From: an uncultured Collinsella sp. | Lineage (GTDB): Bacteria; Actinomycetota; Coriobacteriia; Coriobacteriales; Coriobacteriaceae | Direction: 5' to 3' | DNA: 64,000 nucleotides | Assembly (NCBI GenBank): GCA_900540985.1 | Contig: UQIC01000003.1 | Location: 1 to 64,000, forward strand | In this document: positions 25,856-34,651 of the stretch, in pieces | How positions within the stretch are numbered: the stretch's first letter is position 1 | How the letters are laid out: each line of letters opens with the position of its first letter | Program-made: the position numbers and the translations under genes | The notes under the pieces: model-generated | Seen by the model: the letters and a program-made list of their open reading frames with translations, nothing else | The model's database searches: none | Told to the model about the DNA's origin: nothing

Positions 25856-26938
25856 CTAATACGGCAGAAGCCCCGCCTTTTCACGCTTCTTTTCCGAGCG
25901 ATCGAACTCAATGCGATGGGCCTCAAGAAACACCGTATCGGGTCGCCACTGACGCTCATTCGGCTGCCTTAGCGTCGCACCCGCAAAGGAAGCGTAGTCG
26001 GTCTTATCCAGCAGGTACGATCCGCACAGCCGATATTCGCCGCAAACAGGCTCAAACGAAATCAGGTGAGCATCAAATAGGGAATGAAGATCGCGCCGAA
26101 GCAGAATACCGTTGCTGGCAACCTGCGATTTGGGTCCCGAGTAATTCTCGATATGCGCAGCCTCCAGAGCTTCGCTGACGCCGCAGTCCGACACCGCGCA
26201 ACGGCCGTCATAGGCGGCAACGAGCTGCTTGCGGAACCATTGTTGCCCCAATCGCTCGCGCCTTAACGCATAGCGGACCTTTTCGTCGTCGGTCGCACCC
26301 TGTCCGGCAAACTCAATATCGACGGGTATGTGCTTCAGATAACTCATGTCGGGCGCAAAACGAGGGTCCGGTCCGCCTTTATGAACAGGACCGTGCAGAA
26401 CAAACCATCCGTTTTCGGGCTCGAACCGCTCAACAAACGCAAGGCCGAGCACCTTATAGCCCACCTCGGTTGCAAATATGACTCCGACCGGAACGCCACA
26501 TTCCATGCAGTTGAGCATTTTACGGTTATAGTCTTGGTCTCGAGAACCAACGGCGCCTGGCGCTTGAACCGAATACTTAATGACCCACGTGCCATCGTCC
26601 AAATAGAGCGGAGGCACATCGGTGTAGAAGCTCTTTTTAGAGTTATGGACCGAAAGCGCAAAGATCTTATTGGGATCTTGCTTCACCCGATCCTGGCCCG
26701 GCCAGAAGATCCCTGAATCCCGCGTTACGGGAAAGAAGACCGAGCCAATTCTCAAACGATACTGATACTGAGGGCTATCTTCCTTGGTGTGGTGCGGAAG
26801 GCTGGTCCAAACGCCGCCGCGCTGTTCCTCACCCAGAAACCACTCCCATGCCTCAACGTATTCGGAAGGCACGAGACTGCAGGCGCGGTCATAGCTTGGT
26901 CCATCCATCAACGGAACAGCAAGGTCAATGTCGTTCAT
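25856..26938 (-). CDS. HNH endonuclease-domain protein
   Basis: The ~360-aa protein carries an HNH nuclease domain near residues 245-295. CAVSDCGVSEALEAAHIENY gives the first His, SNGILLRRDLHSLFDAHLISF the Asn and second His. The fold matches the HNH domains of McrA-like and other restriction enzymes. The first ~230 residues (YEVEAWEWF-type N-terminus, LFALSVHNSKKSFYTD, GYKVLGLAFVERFEPENGWF) could be a DNA- or target-recognition domain but match nothing I recognise. No methylase is adjacent, so a modification-dependent or stand-alone nuclease is possible. ATG 26938 is preferred over GTG 26947. GC content is lower than the flanks. Confidence 0.7.
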   Translation of the reverse strand: MNDIDLAVPLMDGPSYDRACSLVPSEYVEAWEWFLGEEQRGGVWTSLPHHTKEDSPQYQYRLRIGSVFFPVTRDSGIFWPGQDRVKQDPNKIFALSVHNSKKSFYTDVPPLYLDDGTWVIKYSVQAPGAVGSRDQDYNRKMLNCMECGVPVGVIFATEVGYKVLGLAFVERFEPENGWFVLHGPVHKGGPDPRFAPDMSYLKHIPVDIEFAGQGATDDEKVRYALRRERLGQQWFRKQLVAAYDGRCAVSDCGVSEALEAAHIENYSGPKSQVASNGILLRRDLHSLFDAHLISFEPVCGEYRLCGSYLLDKTDYASFAGATLRQPNERQWRPDTVFLEAHRIEFDRSEKKREKAGLLPY

Positions 26939-27153
26939 CGTCAGCACCTACAACCATACGAACGCGAGTCATGCCCCTCAATAATATGGCCGAGAGTCAA
27001 TTATTACGAGATCTCATTCCGCGATCGGCACATCGTTGATGCTCTCGGTTTGCCGCTGGCGTGCTTGTACCCCGCTACCCCACTTCCCTGTATACTGATG
27101 TAGCACGTGTTTCATCCGGGCTTGTTGGGCCGGGTCGTTCATGGGAGGGCCTT

Positions 27154-27645
27154 ATGGCTGTTTCGAATCCGCCTAAGGGAAGCGTTTCTTCTTCGTCCAT
27201 CAAGCCGGTTACGCGCAAGGCCGTGCGTTGCCAGCGCGAGGTCGCTTGGCTTGTCACGCAGGCGGCGGGCAGGCTTGTGGCGACCACTCAGGGCGTCAAT
27301 GCGCCTACACCGAGCTTTGTGTTAGCAGCGGCGCTGGATTTTGTGCGCCAATTGGAGCTTGCCGCACAGGATGCCAGCGGCCACCTCGACTACCAGAATG
27401 TTATGGCGCCCGACCTGCAAACGTTCTGCCACATGGCCAAGTTGCCCGCCGCGCCCAATGCGCTTTCGGACGCAGGCTACATGTTTACGCTTTCGGGCGC
27501 GGACCTTATCCGCGACATCTATACATACTGCAGCGAGCTCGCCGAGCGCCATGTCTTTGACGCGGCTGAAGTCAAACCGGGATATGTCATCAAGCTGGTT
27601 CTTAGGCTGTTCTTGATGGACGGGTTCGCGGCCATGCCGGCGTAA
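27154..27645 (+). CDS. Conserved-looking protein of unknown function
   Basis: The 163-aa, largely helical protein has no motif I recognise. The ATG at 27154 has GGGAGGG five bases upstream; the frame runs 31 codons further up without a ribosome site. A TATACT box at 27091-27096 may be its -10. It lies alone between the HNH and AlbA_2 genes. The N-terminal ~25 residues are Ser/Lys-rich and probably disordered. Confidence 0.55.
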   Translation: MAVSNPPKGSVSSSSIKPVTRKAVRCQREVAWLVTQAAGRLVATTQGVNAPTPSFVLAAALDFVRQLELAAQDASGHLDYQNVMAPDLQTFCHMAKLPAAPNALSDAGYMFTLSGADLIRDIYTYCSELAERHVFDAAEVKPGYVIKLVLRLFLMDGFAAMPA

Positions 27646-27745
27646 GCCGAGTCTTTAGCATCACCGTCAACTGGGCAACAACCGCTTAACCTTAGTGGGC
27701 GCCAATCGAGGGTCGATTATTGGGTCGCCTCGTCCGCTAACGCAT

Positions 27746-29212
27746 TTATTCCACGCGCTCCAACAGTCGATACTTGCGGTTGCGGCTCGTCGCCGGCGCC
27801 GTGGGCTCAAGCTCGCCTTGAGCAATGAGCGCGTTGACGCGCGACCTAACCTGGGAAATTGTGAGCCCCGTGCGCTCTGCCAGCTCACGCGTCCCCAGCT
27901 CGCCGTAATGTTTGAGTGCCGTCACAATTAAGCCCCCGCCATGATCGACCGGCTCGATCTTTGAACGGTAAAGTACGACCTTGAACCGATCGAACCCCGG
28001 GCAGAACAGGGGCTCGGCCAGACCATGCGCGCGCATGGCATCGATCATCATCGGGATGCCCGAGCCATTGCCCTCAGCCGGCGAACCTGCGCCATCCGGC
28101 AGCGGGACAATCGACATGAGCTTCACAAGCGTCGCATTGCGACATCGGGAGTTGCCGTCAAACAGGTTCTCGCGAGTCTTTCCTCCGTATAGGCCGCCGG
28201 GGTTCGTCACCTCGATACGGTCATCAAAAACGTCAACAGCGATCGATTGCCCACAGAACCGATCTCCGTATTCTCGGTGGATTACGGCGTTGGCGATTGC
28301 CTCGCGTAGGACTTCCTCGGGAATCTCCAGCGAGTCGACACGCGAGACGCCTTGGATCGTCGAGGTTCGCCGCAAATTCTTGGCGATTGCCGCGACGGCA
28401 TCCGAGATCATTTCGCCCAACGTTCCCTCGCAGATCGTACGGTCCATGAACCTCAACGACCCCGCAGCGCCCTTCTGCGTTCCGGCATAGACCGCCACAT
28501 CGATAAAGAGCTTGGGATAGAACTGCTGAGGATAGGCACCCGCGGCCAGGAGCCCGGCCTTAGTAACATTGCCCTGGGAGTCGAGGAAATTCAGGCGCTC
28601 CAGCTTCGTTTTCTTGTCCGGCGCGCCGCGCATTGCACGGGGTGTCAGCGAGAAAGCACGCTCTATCGTGCGGTCGACCAGGGCCTCGTCAAGATCGCCT
28701 GCGACCGCGCCGGGTACTGCATCGCGATCACTGGGGCTCGTCCGTTCATACGATGACAAGGACAGGACCTCGGTCGACGAAAGCGGAACATCTTTGTCAT
28801 CGATGCGTTTGTAGCTGCCGCCTAGAGCGCCCCGCTCTATGACATAACACGGCTTGCTCGACGGGTCGAGCTCCTCAATCGTGATGACCAGAACCACGGT
28901 GCCCTGGAGCTCCACGCGTTCAATGGTGTATTTGGGCGGATTGGCCAGTTTTCCGCGACCGCCGGCATCACCCATGCCCGCTACGAATTGGTTGAGCACC
29001 TTCTCGGTCTCAAAGTTCTCAACCGGGACAAACCCCGCGCGCTCGCTCACGCCGAGCACGATAATTCCGCCAGCGGTATTCGCGAATGCGCTAACCGTTT
29101 CCCATACGTCGCGGGAAAGCGTCGTGGCGCTCTCCTTGACCTCGACGTTAAGATCGTCCGAGCCCATGCGCTTTAAAGACTCGAGCAGACCGGTCAGCTC
29201 GTTTTCGTTCAT
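27746..29212 (-). CDS. AlbA_2 (Schlafen-like) / HATPase_c_4 / winged-helix regulator
   Basis: The 488-aa protein has three parts. First is an N-terminal AlbA_2 domain (NVEVKESATTL, FANTAGGIIVLGVSERAGF). A central ATP-binding HATPase_c_4-like domain follows (EEVLREAIANAVIHREYGDR, DDRIEVTNPGGLYGG, GSGIPMMIDAMRAHGL). Last is a C-terminal winged helix (GELGTRELAERTGLTISQVRSRV). This layout is typical of divergent AAA-4/ATP-dependent transcriptional regulators, some linked to stress or phage defence. AAAGGA lies seven bases before ATG 29212 (ATG 29218 is too close). Two copies of a repeat-rich operator-like unit lie upstream, suggesting autoregulation. Confidence 0.8.
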   Translation of the reverse strand: MNENELTGLLESLKRMGSDDLNVEVKESATTLSRDVWETVSAFANTAGGIIVLGVSERAGFVPVENFETEKVLNQFVAGMGDAGGRGKLANPPKYTIERVELQGTVVLVITIEELDPSSKPCYVIERGALGGSYKRIDDKDVPLSSTEVLSLSSYERTSPSDRDAVPGAVAGDLDEALVDRTIERAFSLTPRAMRGAPDKKTKLERLNFLDSQGNVTKAGLLAAGAYPQQFYPKLFIDVAVYAGTQKGAAGSLRFMDRTICEGTLGEMISDAVAAIAKNLRRTSTIQGVSRVDSLEIPEEVLREAIANAVIHREYGDRFCGQSIAVDVFDDRIEVTNPGGLYGGKTRENLFDGNSRCRNATLVKLMSIVPLPDGAGSPAEGNGSGIPMMIDAMRAHGLAEPLFCPGFDRFKVVLYRSKIEPVDHGGGLIVTALKHYGELGTRELAERTGLTISQVRSRVNALIAQGELEPTAPATSRNRKYRLLERVE

Positions 29213-29271
29213 CTGCATGTCCTTTCGCTCGGCCCGGCGGAGAATGCCGCGAATAGATTTCCTTCGTCTCT

Positions 29272-29507
29272 CAGTTATCTCTCGTAATTATCTCTCATCT
29301 TTCTGCTATCTCTCATATTAGAGATAAGTGAGAGATGAAAGAAAAGATATCTGCCATTTGTTTCATTTAAACATGTTTTTGCTGGTAAAACAATCAGTAT
29401 TGAGACAATACCATGATTGCCTGTCTCTTTGCTGATCAGTTATCTCTCGTAATTATCTCTCGTCTTTGTGCCATCTCTCGTATTAGTGACAAATGAGAGA
29501 TGAGAGA
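29272..29507. promoter_or_regulatory. Duplicated operator-like repeat block upstream of the AlbA_2 gene
   Basis: Two ~70-bp units (29272-29341 and 29437-29507) are about 89% identical. Each holds three direct TATCTCTC-type octamers and at least one inverted GAGAGAT. Unit 1 lies about 60-130 bp before the AlbA_2 start. The arrangement suggests cooperative binding of the encoded winged-helix regulator or another factor. The 95-bp spacer between units is AT-rich and probably contains the promoter. Confidence 0.6.
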
Positions 29508-29520
29508 TACGTGAGTGATG

Positions 29521-29551
29521 GACGAGCGTGGATTTTTGGACGGTCGGAAAA
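29521..29551. repeat. Partial copy of the GAGCGTGGAT repeat family
   Basis: GACGAGCGTGGATTTTTGGAC (21 bases, of which GAGCGTGGATTTT is the family core) plus GTCGGAAAATCC matches the tail module of the repeats at 40976, 42377 and 48964. The 18-bp-arm hairpin is missing here. It sits between the AlbA_2 operator block and the PTS terminator. Confidence 0.5.
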
Positions 29552-29561
29552 TCCCTCAAAC

Positions 29562-29598
29562 AAAAAAACGGGGCCGGCCTTACGCCGAACCCCGTTTT
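29562..29598 (-). terminator. Terminator of PTS/SIS operon 1
   Basis: AAAACGGGG...GGC pairs with GCC...CCCCGTTTT. On the minus strand it runs into seven T, 45 bases after the EIID stop. Confidence 0.9.
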
Positions 29599-29643
29599 CA
29601 AACGGTCAGTTAGTTATCCAACGCGCGAGCATAGCAGTCAACT

Positions 29644-30492
29644 TTACGCCGCCGCGAACACTCCCAAGCCCGTTCCGATGATGCAGATCGCGAAGATGCC
29701 AATAATAATCCAAATGGTCTTGACACCCTTTTTATAGAGGGCAACGCAAGCGAACGTTGCCAGCAAGGGCAGCAGACCGGGGAAGATCGAATCGAACAGA
29801 TCCTGCAGGACAATCTCCGAACCACCCACATCAAAGGTCAAAGCCGTGGACAGCGAGACCTGTGCCGCAATCATGGCGCCGATAACGGTCATTCCGAGAA
29901 CGCCGGCAGCATGCGTCATGCGAGACATAAGGTTGTTCTCTTCGGACTGCTGCAGGAACTTGGTTCCCAGGTCGTATCCCAGATGGGCGGCGACGATACG
30001 CGTTGCAAAGTTAATCACGGAGTAGATGAGCGCGTACACGATGGGGCCGAGCGGGTTGCCCGTCGACGCGATGCCAATACCAATGCCGGCGGCGACCACG
30101 CGGAACGTACCCCAGTAGAACGAATCACCAATGCCGGAAAGCGGTCCCATGAGGCCGACCTTCATAGCGTTAATCGAGGACGTGTCGAAGTTCTTATCGG
30201 CAGCCGCCTGCTCTTCCATCGAAACCGTAAGGCCGGCTACAAACGGAAGCACATGAGGCGTGATGTTAAAGAACTCGGTATGGCGATCGAGCGCCGCATA
30301 GTAATCGTCGTCGTTGGGATAGATCTTTCGCAGGGGCTTCTGAATGGTGTACATGAAGCCCATTGCCATCATCTTGTCGTACGACTGCGAGCACTGGCTC
30401 GTAAACTGGCGAAGGAACATGCTCCGATACATATCGGGAGTCATAATCGCGTCCTTCTTGGCCTCTTTGAGGTCGGTGTTCTGGGTAGCCAT
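29644..30492 (-). CDS. PTS mannose-family transporter subunit IID (module 1)
   Basis: The 282-aa membrane protein has MTPDMYRSMFLRQFTSQCSQ at the N-terminus and the family signature GLMGPLSGIGDSFYWGT, followed by C-terminal hydrophobic segments. EIID forms the sugar channel with EIIC. The start overlaps the EIIC stop (TAATG) and GAGGAGG lies upstream. It is the last gene of the module. The cargo is inferred to be a fructosamine-type compound from the neighbouring SIS deglycase-like gene. Confidence 0.93.
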   Translation of the reverse strand: MATQNTDLKEAKKDAIMTPDMYRSMFLRQFTSQCSQSYDKMMAMGFMYTIQKPLRKIYPNDDDYYAALDRHTEFFNITPHVLPFVAGLTVSMEEQAAADKNFDTSSINAMKVGLMGPLSGIGDSFYWGTFRVVAAGIGIGIASTGNPLGPIVYALIYSVINFATRIVAAHLGYDLGTKFLQQSEENNLMSRMTHAAGVLGMTVIGAMIAAQVSLSTALTFDVGGSEIVLQDLFDSIFPGLLPLLATFACVALYKKGVKTIWIIIGIFAICIIGTGLGVFAAA

Positions 30493-31265
30493 TAGAAGTC
30501 CTCCTCTTCATCCTCGGCAACCGCCTGCGGACCGGACGAGCCCTCGCGGAAGGCCAGGAGCAGTGCGACGCAAATGGCAGCTGCGGCGACGCCGATAACG
30601 TCCATCTTGAGGTAGATGACCATAATGAATCCCAGGAACAGCCAAGGAAGCAGCTTGTTATCGCCCATGGTCCTGATAAGAAGTGCGAAGCCGATGCAGA
30701 CCATGACGCCGGATGCAACGTTGAGGCCGTCCATCACAAACTGCGGAATCGCGTTGAGCGCATTGTTGATGAGGTCGGCACCAAAGAACAGCGAGCAAAA
30801 CACCAGCAGTGCAGACGGAATGCCAATCGACAGCGGCACGACGGTCAGATGGTACAGGTTCGCCTTGGCAAGATCGCGATTTGCCAGAGCGGTCTCAATC
30901 TTCTTGCAGGCAAAGGCACCCGGAACGGCGTAGCAGAAGTTGCGCCACACCTGAAGGAAGACGGAGACGGGAAGGGCGAGTGCGACGGCAGTTGCCGTGC
31001 CCGTACCCGTAATGACGGCAAACGCGCAGCCAAGCACGCCGGAAGCATAGACCTCGGGAGGAACCGCCGCACCGACCATGATGGCGCCCATGAACATGGA
31101 CTCCAAAGCAGCGCCGACGATAACGCCCTGCTGGACATCGCCAAGGATCAAGCCAACGAACAGGCTCGTAAACAGCGGACGACCAAGCATCGTAATGCCA
31201 AATAATTGCTCGTCCATGGACGCAATAAATGCGACCAGTGCAACTAGAAGATACTGGACAACCAT
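30492..31265 (-). CDS. PTS mannose-family transporter subunit IIC (module 1)
   Basis: The ~257-aa polytopic protein starts MVVQYLLVALVAFIASMDEQ. It carries the EIIC-Man signature region GRPLFTSLFVGLILGDVQQGVIVGAALESMFMG (positions ~25-60) and an acidic C-terminus (EDEEEDF). The ATG at 31265 is preferred over a TTG three codons earlier. It forms the membrane channel with EIID and receives phosphate-coupled transport from the EIIA and EIIB encoded upstream in the same module. Confidence 0.93.
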   Translation of the reverse strand: MVVQYLLVALVAFIASMDEQLFGITMLGRPLFTSLFVGLILGDVQQGVIVGAALESMFMGAIMVGAAVPPEVYASGVLGCAFAVITGTGTATAVALALPVSVFLQVWRNFCYAVPGAFACKKIETALANRDLAKANLYHLTVVPLSIGIPSALLVFCSLFFGADLINNALNAIPQFVMDGLNVASGVMVCIGFALLIRTMGDNKLLPWLFLGFIMVIYLKMDVIGVAAAAICVALLLAFREGSSGPQAVAEDEEEDF

Positions 31266-31346
31266 TTCGATCAACCCCAGAAACAGGTCTGCAGGCGAGG
31301 CATTCTGCGCAGCTCGCCTGCAGACAACCGCAGCAATTTGAGAGGA

Positions 31347-32381
31347 TTAGTAGTTCATCTGGTGATAGTAACGACGCGTGGTGAGCGGGTGGTTACGGAC
31401 GTGCTCGAGATGGCAGCTCAGGCGCTCGGTGATGGTGTAGGTGACCATCGGGGAGACGATCTTGCGGAACTCGGGGTCGCTGAACGGCAGCTCGACCTCG
31501 GCGGTGTCGAACTTGTTCACGCGGACATGGACGCCCTTCTCGTCGGCGAGCATGTGGGTGAAGTTGTCCACGCGGTCCATGAGCTTGCGGGTGTCGTCCT
31601 CGCCGTAGAGCATGATGAGGCTCGTGCCCTCCTCGCACAGCTCGATGGTGCCGTGGAAGAACTCGGCGGCGTGGATGGACTTGGTCTTGATCCACTGCAT
31701 CTCCTCGAGGATGCACATGGCGTAGTCGTAGGCCTCGCCCCAGAGCATGCCGGAGCCGATCACCATGTGGTAGTCGGTGTCCTTGAAGTCCTCGGCCATG
31801 GCGGCGCAGCGCTCGTCCTGGGCGTCCTTGGCCTTGATGAGGTACGGGGCGATGTTGCCGAACTCCTCCATGAAGGTGTCGTACTTGGGGAAGGCGCCGG
31901 CGTTCTTGAGGAAGCGGGCGACCAGCGTGATCTGGTAGGTGTAGATGGCCTCGCACAGGACGTCGTCCTCGGCGAAGCTGAAGAACTTGTAATCGGCGTA
32001 CTCGGTGGCCGGGGTGTTGTCGTTGGAGACGTACATCAGCGTGCGGGCGCCCTGCTCCTGGCAGAACTTGGCGGCCTCGATGATCTCGGGGGTGGTGCCG
32101 GTACGGGTGGAGAAGACGCAGACCGAGTCCTTGTTGAAGGTCTTGGGCGGGCATGCGAGGAACTCAGCGGCAATCTCGCAGTGGACGTCGACGTCGGCCG
32201 TGGTGGTCTCGACCCAATACTTCATCGGGAGCGTGTGGGCCCAGGTGCCGCCGCAGCCGATGAAGAAGATGTTGGAATAACCCTGCTCGCAGACCTTGTC
32301 CACGGCAGCCTCAATCTGAGGACGGAGAGCGAGGGCATCGCTCACAACCTTCTCGTAACGAGGCTCATCGAAATTGAACAT
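31347..32381 (-). CDS. SIS-domain sugar-amine isomerase/deglycase (FrlB/AgaS-like, module 1)
   Basis: The 344-aa protein has two SIS folds. The first shows IFFIGCGGTWAHT and the phosphosugar loop STRTGTTPEIIEA. The second has AEFFHGTIELCEEGTSLI near residue 238, the motif aligning with the ELKHGP catalytic segment of GlmS-type domains. The C-terminal tail HPLTTRRYYHQMNY is shared by fructoselysine-6-P deglycase-like proteins. It would split a phosphorylated Amadori compound delivered by the PTS into glucose-6-P and an amine. GGAGTAAGGG precedes the ATG. It has its own promoter after a terminator. Substrate inferred. Confidence 0.8.
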   Translation of the reverse strand: MFNFDEPRYEKVVSDALALRPQIEAAVDKVCEQGYSNIFFIGCGGTWAHTLPMKYWVETTTADVDVHCEIAAEFLACPPKTFNKDSVCVFSTRTGTTPEIIEAAKFCQEQGARTLMYVSNDNTPATEYADYKFFSFAEDDVLCEAIYTYQITLVARFLKNAGAFPKYDTFMEEFGNIAPYLIKAKDAQDERCAAMAEDFKDTDYHMVIGSGMLWGEAYDYAMCILEEMQWIKTKSIHAAEFFHGTIELCEEGTSLIMLYGEDDTRKLMDRVDNFTHMLADEKGVHVRVNKFDTAEVELPFSDPEFRKIVSPMVTYTITERLSCHLEHVRNHPLTTRRYYHQMNY

Positions 32382-32431
32382 CCCTTACTCCTAACTCACT
32401 TGGATGAACCCTTCATTCATCCCATGACGTT

Positions 32432-32459
32432 ATAATACTTTATATAACTAACTATGCAA
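32432..32459 (-). promoter_or_regulatory. Internal promoter for SIS/IIC/IID of module 1
   Basis: On the minus strand TTGCAT (32459-32454) and TATTAT (32437-32432) are 16 bp apart, about 50 bases before the SIS start. The interval is AT-rich with a TATATAA core. An ACGTTATA octamer at 32427-32434 matches the motif upstream of the EamA gene. Confidence 0.55.
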
Positions 32460-32493
32460 GAGCTATTTCAGATTTTTTTGATTTTTATTTAAT

Positions 32494-32526
32494 AAAAAGC
32501 CCGCCGATCAAATGGTCGGCGGGCTT
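32494..32526 (-). terminator. Terminator or attenuator between IIB and SIS in module 1
   Basis: AAGCCCGCCGA pairs perfectly with TCGGCGGGCTT. On the minus strand it is followed by TTTTTATT. It lies about 50 bases after the EIIB stop and splits the module into GntR/IIA/IIB and SIS/IIC/IID halves. Confidence 0.88.
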
Positions 32527-32575
32527 AAGAAAGGAGGACCTGGTTAATAAATGCTTGACAATGGCATGTTTCCAG

Positions 32576-33049
32576 CTAGAAAACGTCCTTGGCAAATACC
32601 TTTGAGTCATTGGGGACCTGACGGATTTCGATAACCACGCCATCGTTGACAAGCTCTTGGATATGCTCGGCATCGGTTTCGGTCGCAAAGATCGCGGGGG
32701 TCGGATGAAGCGTGGTCTCGGGAGACTTTCGGGTTCCACCCAGATTGATCTCTTTGATGTCTTTGCAACCCTTAGCGAGACGATAGGCATCTTCAATCGT
32801 CTCAACAATGATAAACAGCGAGTACTTGTCGGTAACGCCGCTGTTGAGCGCCTCGATAGCAGCGTCAACATCCTTGATGACGAGTTTAACGCCGCTGGGG
32901 CGGGCGAGCCTCAAGGCCGCCTTCCTCATGTCGTCTTTTGCCACGGCATCGCTGGCACACAGGATGCAATCGACATCCAGCGCATGCGTCCAAGACATGG
33001 CGACCTGGCCGTGAATCAATCGGTAATCGACCCTCGTAAGCTTAATCAT
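32576..33049 (-). CDS. PTS mannose-family subunit IIB (module 1)
   Basis: The 157-aa protein has the phosphohistidine loop RVDYRLIHGQVAMSW, with the His about residue 12, and the later IKEINLGGTRKSPETT of EIIB-Man proteins. It takes phosphate from EIIA and passes it to the sugar. ATG 33049 has GGAG nine bases upstream; the ATG three codons earlier is too close to it. Stand-alone EIIB contrasts with the IIAB fusion in module 3. Confidence 0.93.
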   Translation of the reverse strand: MIKLTRVDYRLIHGQVAMSWTHALDVDCILCASDAVAKDDMRKAALRLARPSGVKLVIKDVDAAIEALNSGVTDKYSLFIIVETIEDAYRLAKGCKDIKEINLGGTRKSPETTLHPTPAIFATETDAEHIQELVNDGVVIEIRQVPNDSKVFAKDVF

Positions 33050-33111
33050 CGTAATCATCTCCGCACGTAATAAAGGTAATGACAGGGTTGAATTATTCGT
33101 TGAAGCTTGAG

Positions 33112-33531
33112 CTAGAACTCTTCTTCTTCGACATCGGAGAGCATATCCGCCGCTTCACAAAGCTGGATAAACGAACGTGATCCCTCGACCGCGGCTTTGG
33201 CCTTGTCCGCATCCAGGGAGTCCAGCTGTGTAACCATTTCCACCAGCAGCGGCAAGTTCATTCCGGTGATCAACGTAAACGATCCGGTGGCCTGCCTCTG
33301 GATGAATTCGTTGTTTACAGAGCCGCCAAAGATGTCAGTCACGACAAACCAAGAGTCGGCAGGGTCCCTCGTCTCCATCCATGCATCAATCAACGCCGCG
33401 ACGTCCCTTGAATCGTCATCGATATAGGCGCACAGGCACTCGATTCGGTCGTTAGTGCCCATCAGAATCTCCAGAGAGCTTTTCATGCCTTGGGCGAGAT
33501 AACCATGACTCGCTAGCAATATCTTATTCAT
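33112..33531 (-). CDS. PTS mannose-family subunit IIA (module 1)
   Basis: The 139-aa protein starts MNKILLASHGYLAQGMKSS. His9 is the phosphorylation site expected in EIIA-Man, and DIFGGSVNNEFIQR is the second family block. An acidic tail (DVEEEEF) ends it. GGAG precedes the ATG. It receives phosphate from HPr, which is not in this window. Confidence 0.93.
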   Translation of the reverse strand: MNKILLASHGYLAQGMKSSLEILMGTNDRIECLCAYIDDDSRDVAALIDAWMETRDPADSWFVVTDIFGGSVNNEFIQRQATGSFTLITGMNLPLLVEMVTQLDSLDADKAKAAVEGSRSFIQLCEAADMLSDVEEEEF

Positions 33532-33666
33532 AGTTCTCCAATACCAATAGGACGTACTATATTGTCATAACAAAGTATATTAGCAATCTGCCCTACGTGG
33601 TGTGTCTATTTTCCAAATCCGCGAACGGTAGCAATTGGTCGGTAAATAGACTAATCTATCTCTAAT

Positions 33667-34380
33667 TTACAAATAGAACTTCAGTCGCTCGGTGCAGTAC
33701 ACCTGACGGGAGATGAAAAGCGGCTCGCCGCTTGGCGCATAACGTCTATCGACAAACAGAAGCAGCGGAGAGTCCAGTTCCACGTTAAGGTATGCCGCCT
33801 CGAGCTCGCTCGCATAGCAGACCTCGAGCGTACGCGTGTTGGGGCCCATCTTGATCCCCTGGCGATCAAGTACCGCCATCAGCGAATCCTCGAGGGACTC
33901 ATGCTCCAAAAAAGAAAGCGCAGCGGAATAGCTATTGGTTTCCAGCATCGTGGGCTTGTCATCCACAAGGCGTAGACGACGACTACGCAATACCTTTTGG
34001 GTATCGTCTACGCCCAGGAACTTCGCGTCTCGCAGGCTTGGGAAGTCCCAGCCCATTGCGAGAACCCTGGTAGACGCCTGTTTTCCCGCAAGCTGGCACG
34101 AATGGGTAAAGCTCTCACGGTCGTCCGCGGCATACATCCGTGTGTCCGACGAAACGAACGTGCCCTTGCCTCGGGCCCTCTCAACAAGCCCAGCATCTTC
34201 CATTTCTTTAATTGCGGAGCGAACCGTTATTCGGCTCACGCCAAATTGCTCGATGAGCTCCGCCTCGGTCGGAAGCTTATCTCCCGGGCGGTACGTGCCG
34301 TTGGCAATCGAATCAGAGAGCGCACGGACAATCTGTTTGTACAGGGGGATAACGCTATTTGCTTCAACCATATCAACCAT
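33667..34380 (-). CDS. GntR/HutC-type regulator (module 1)
   Basis: The 237-aa protein has an N-terminal GntR winged helix (IVRALSDSIANGTYRPGDKL, VSRITVRSAIKEMEDAGL, ERARGKGTFV). A C-terminal UTRA ligand domain follows (YSAALSFLEHESLEDSL, LFVDRRYAPSGEPLFISRQV). It probably binds a phosphorylated sugar-amine and represses the adjacent PTS/SIS genes. The ribosome site is weak. An AT-rich gap of 135 bp separates it from EIIA. Confidence 0.9.
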   Translation of the reverse strand: MVDMVEANSVIPLYKQIVRALSDSIANGTYRPGDKLPTEAELIEQFGVSRITVRSAIKEMEDAGLVERARGKGTFVSSDTRMYAADDRESFTHSCQLAGKQASTRVLAMGWDFPSLRDAKFLGVDDTQKVLRSRRLRLVDDKPTMLETNSYSAALSFLEHESLEDSLMAVLDRQGIKMGPNTRTLEVCYASELEAAYLNVELDSPLLLFVDRRYAPSGEPLFISRQVYCTERLKFYL

Positions 34381-34651
34381 ATCTTTGCAAGGAATCAGCA
34401 GCTTATAGATAGATGACTCATATTGTATTAGAACTTTTTAGGAGTCCATATATTTCCTAAATGATTCGGTAAACGGGGTGTTATTTCACTTTAGCGGGGT
34501 GCAGCGGCTACCCGCGGCATTCGTTATCAACCTAGCTAGGCTAGTCCACCCACATCGTCTCCAGTTCGCCGCAGAGCCGCGGCCCCATATGGGTATACTC
34601 TCGAAGATTCGACTCGATTCGCCCCCGCTGGGGCGTCAAAGGAGACTGCAT

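Noticed and set aside
29272..29507. Possible CRISPR array
   Set aside because: Only two ~70-bp units with internal octamers, no regular short repeats or spacers and no cas genes.
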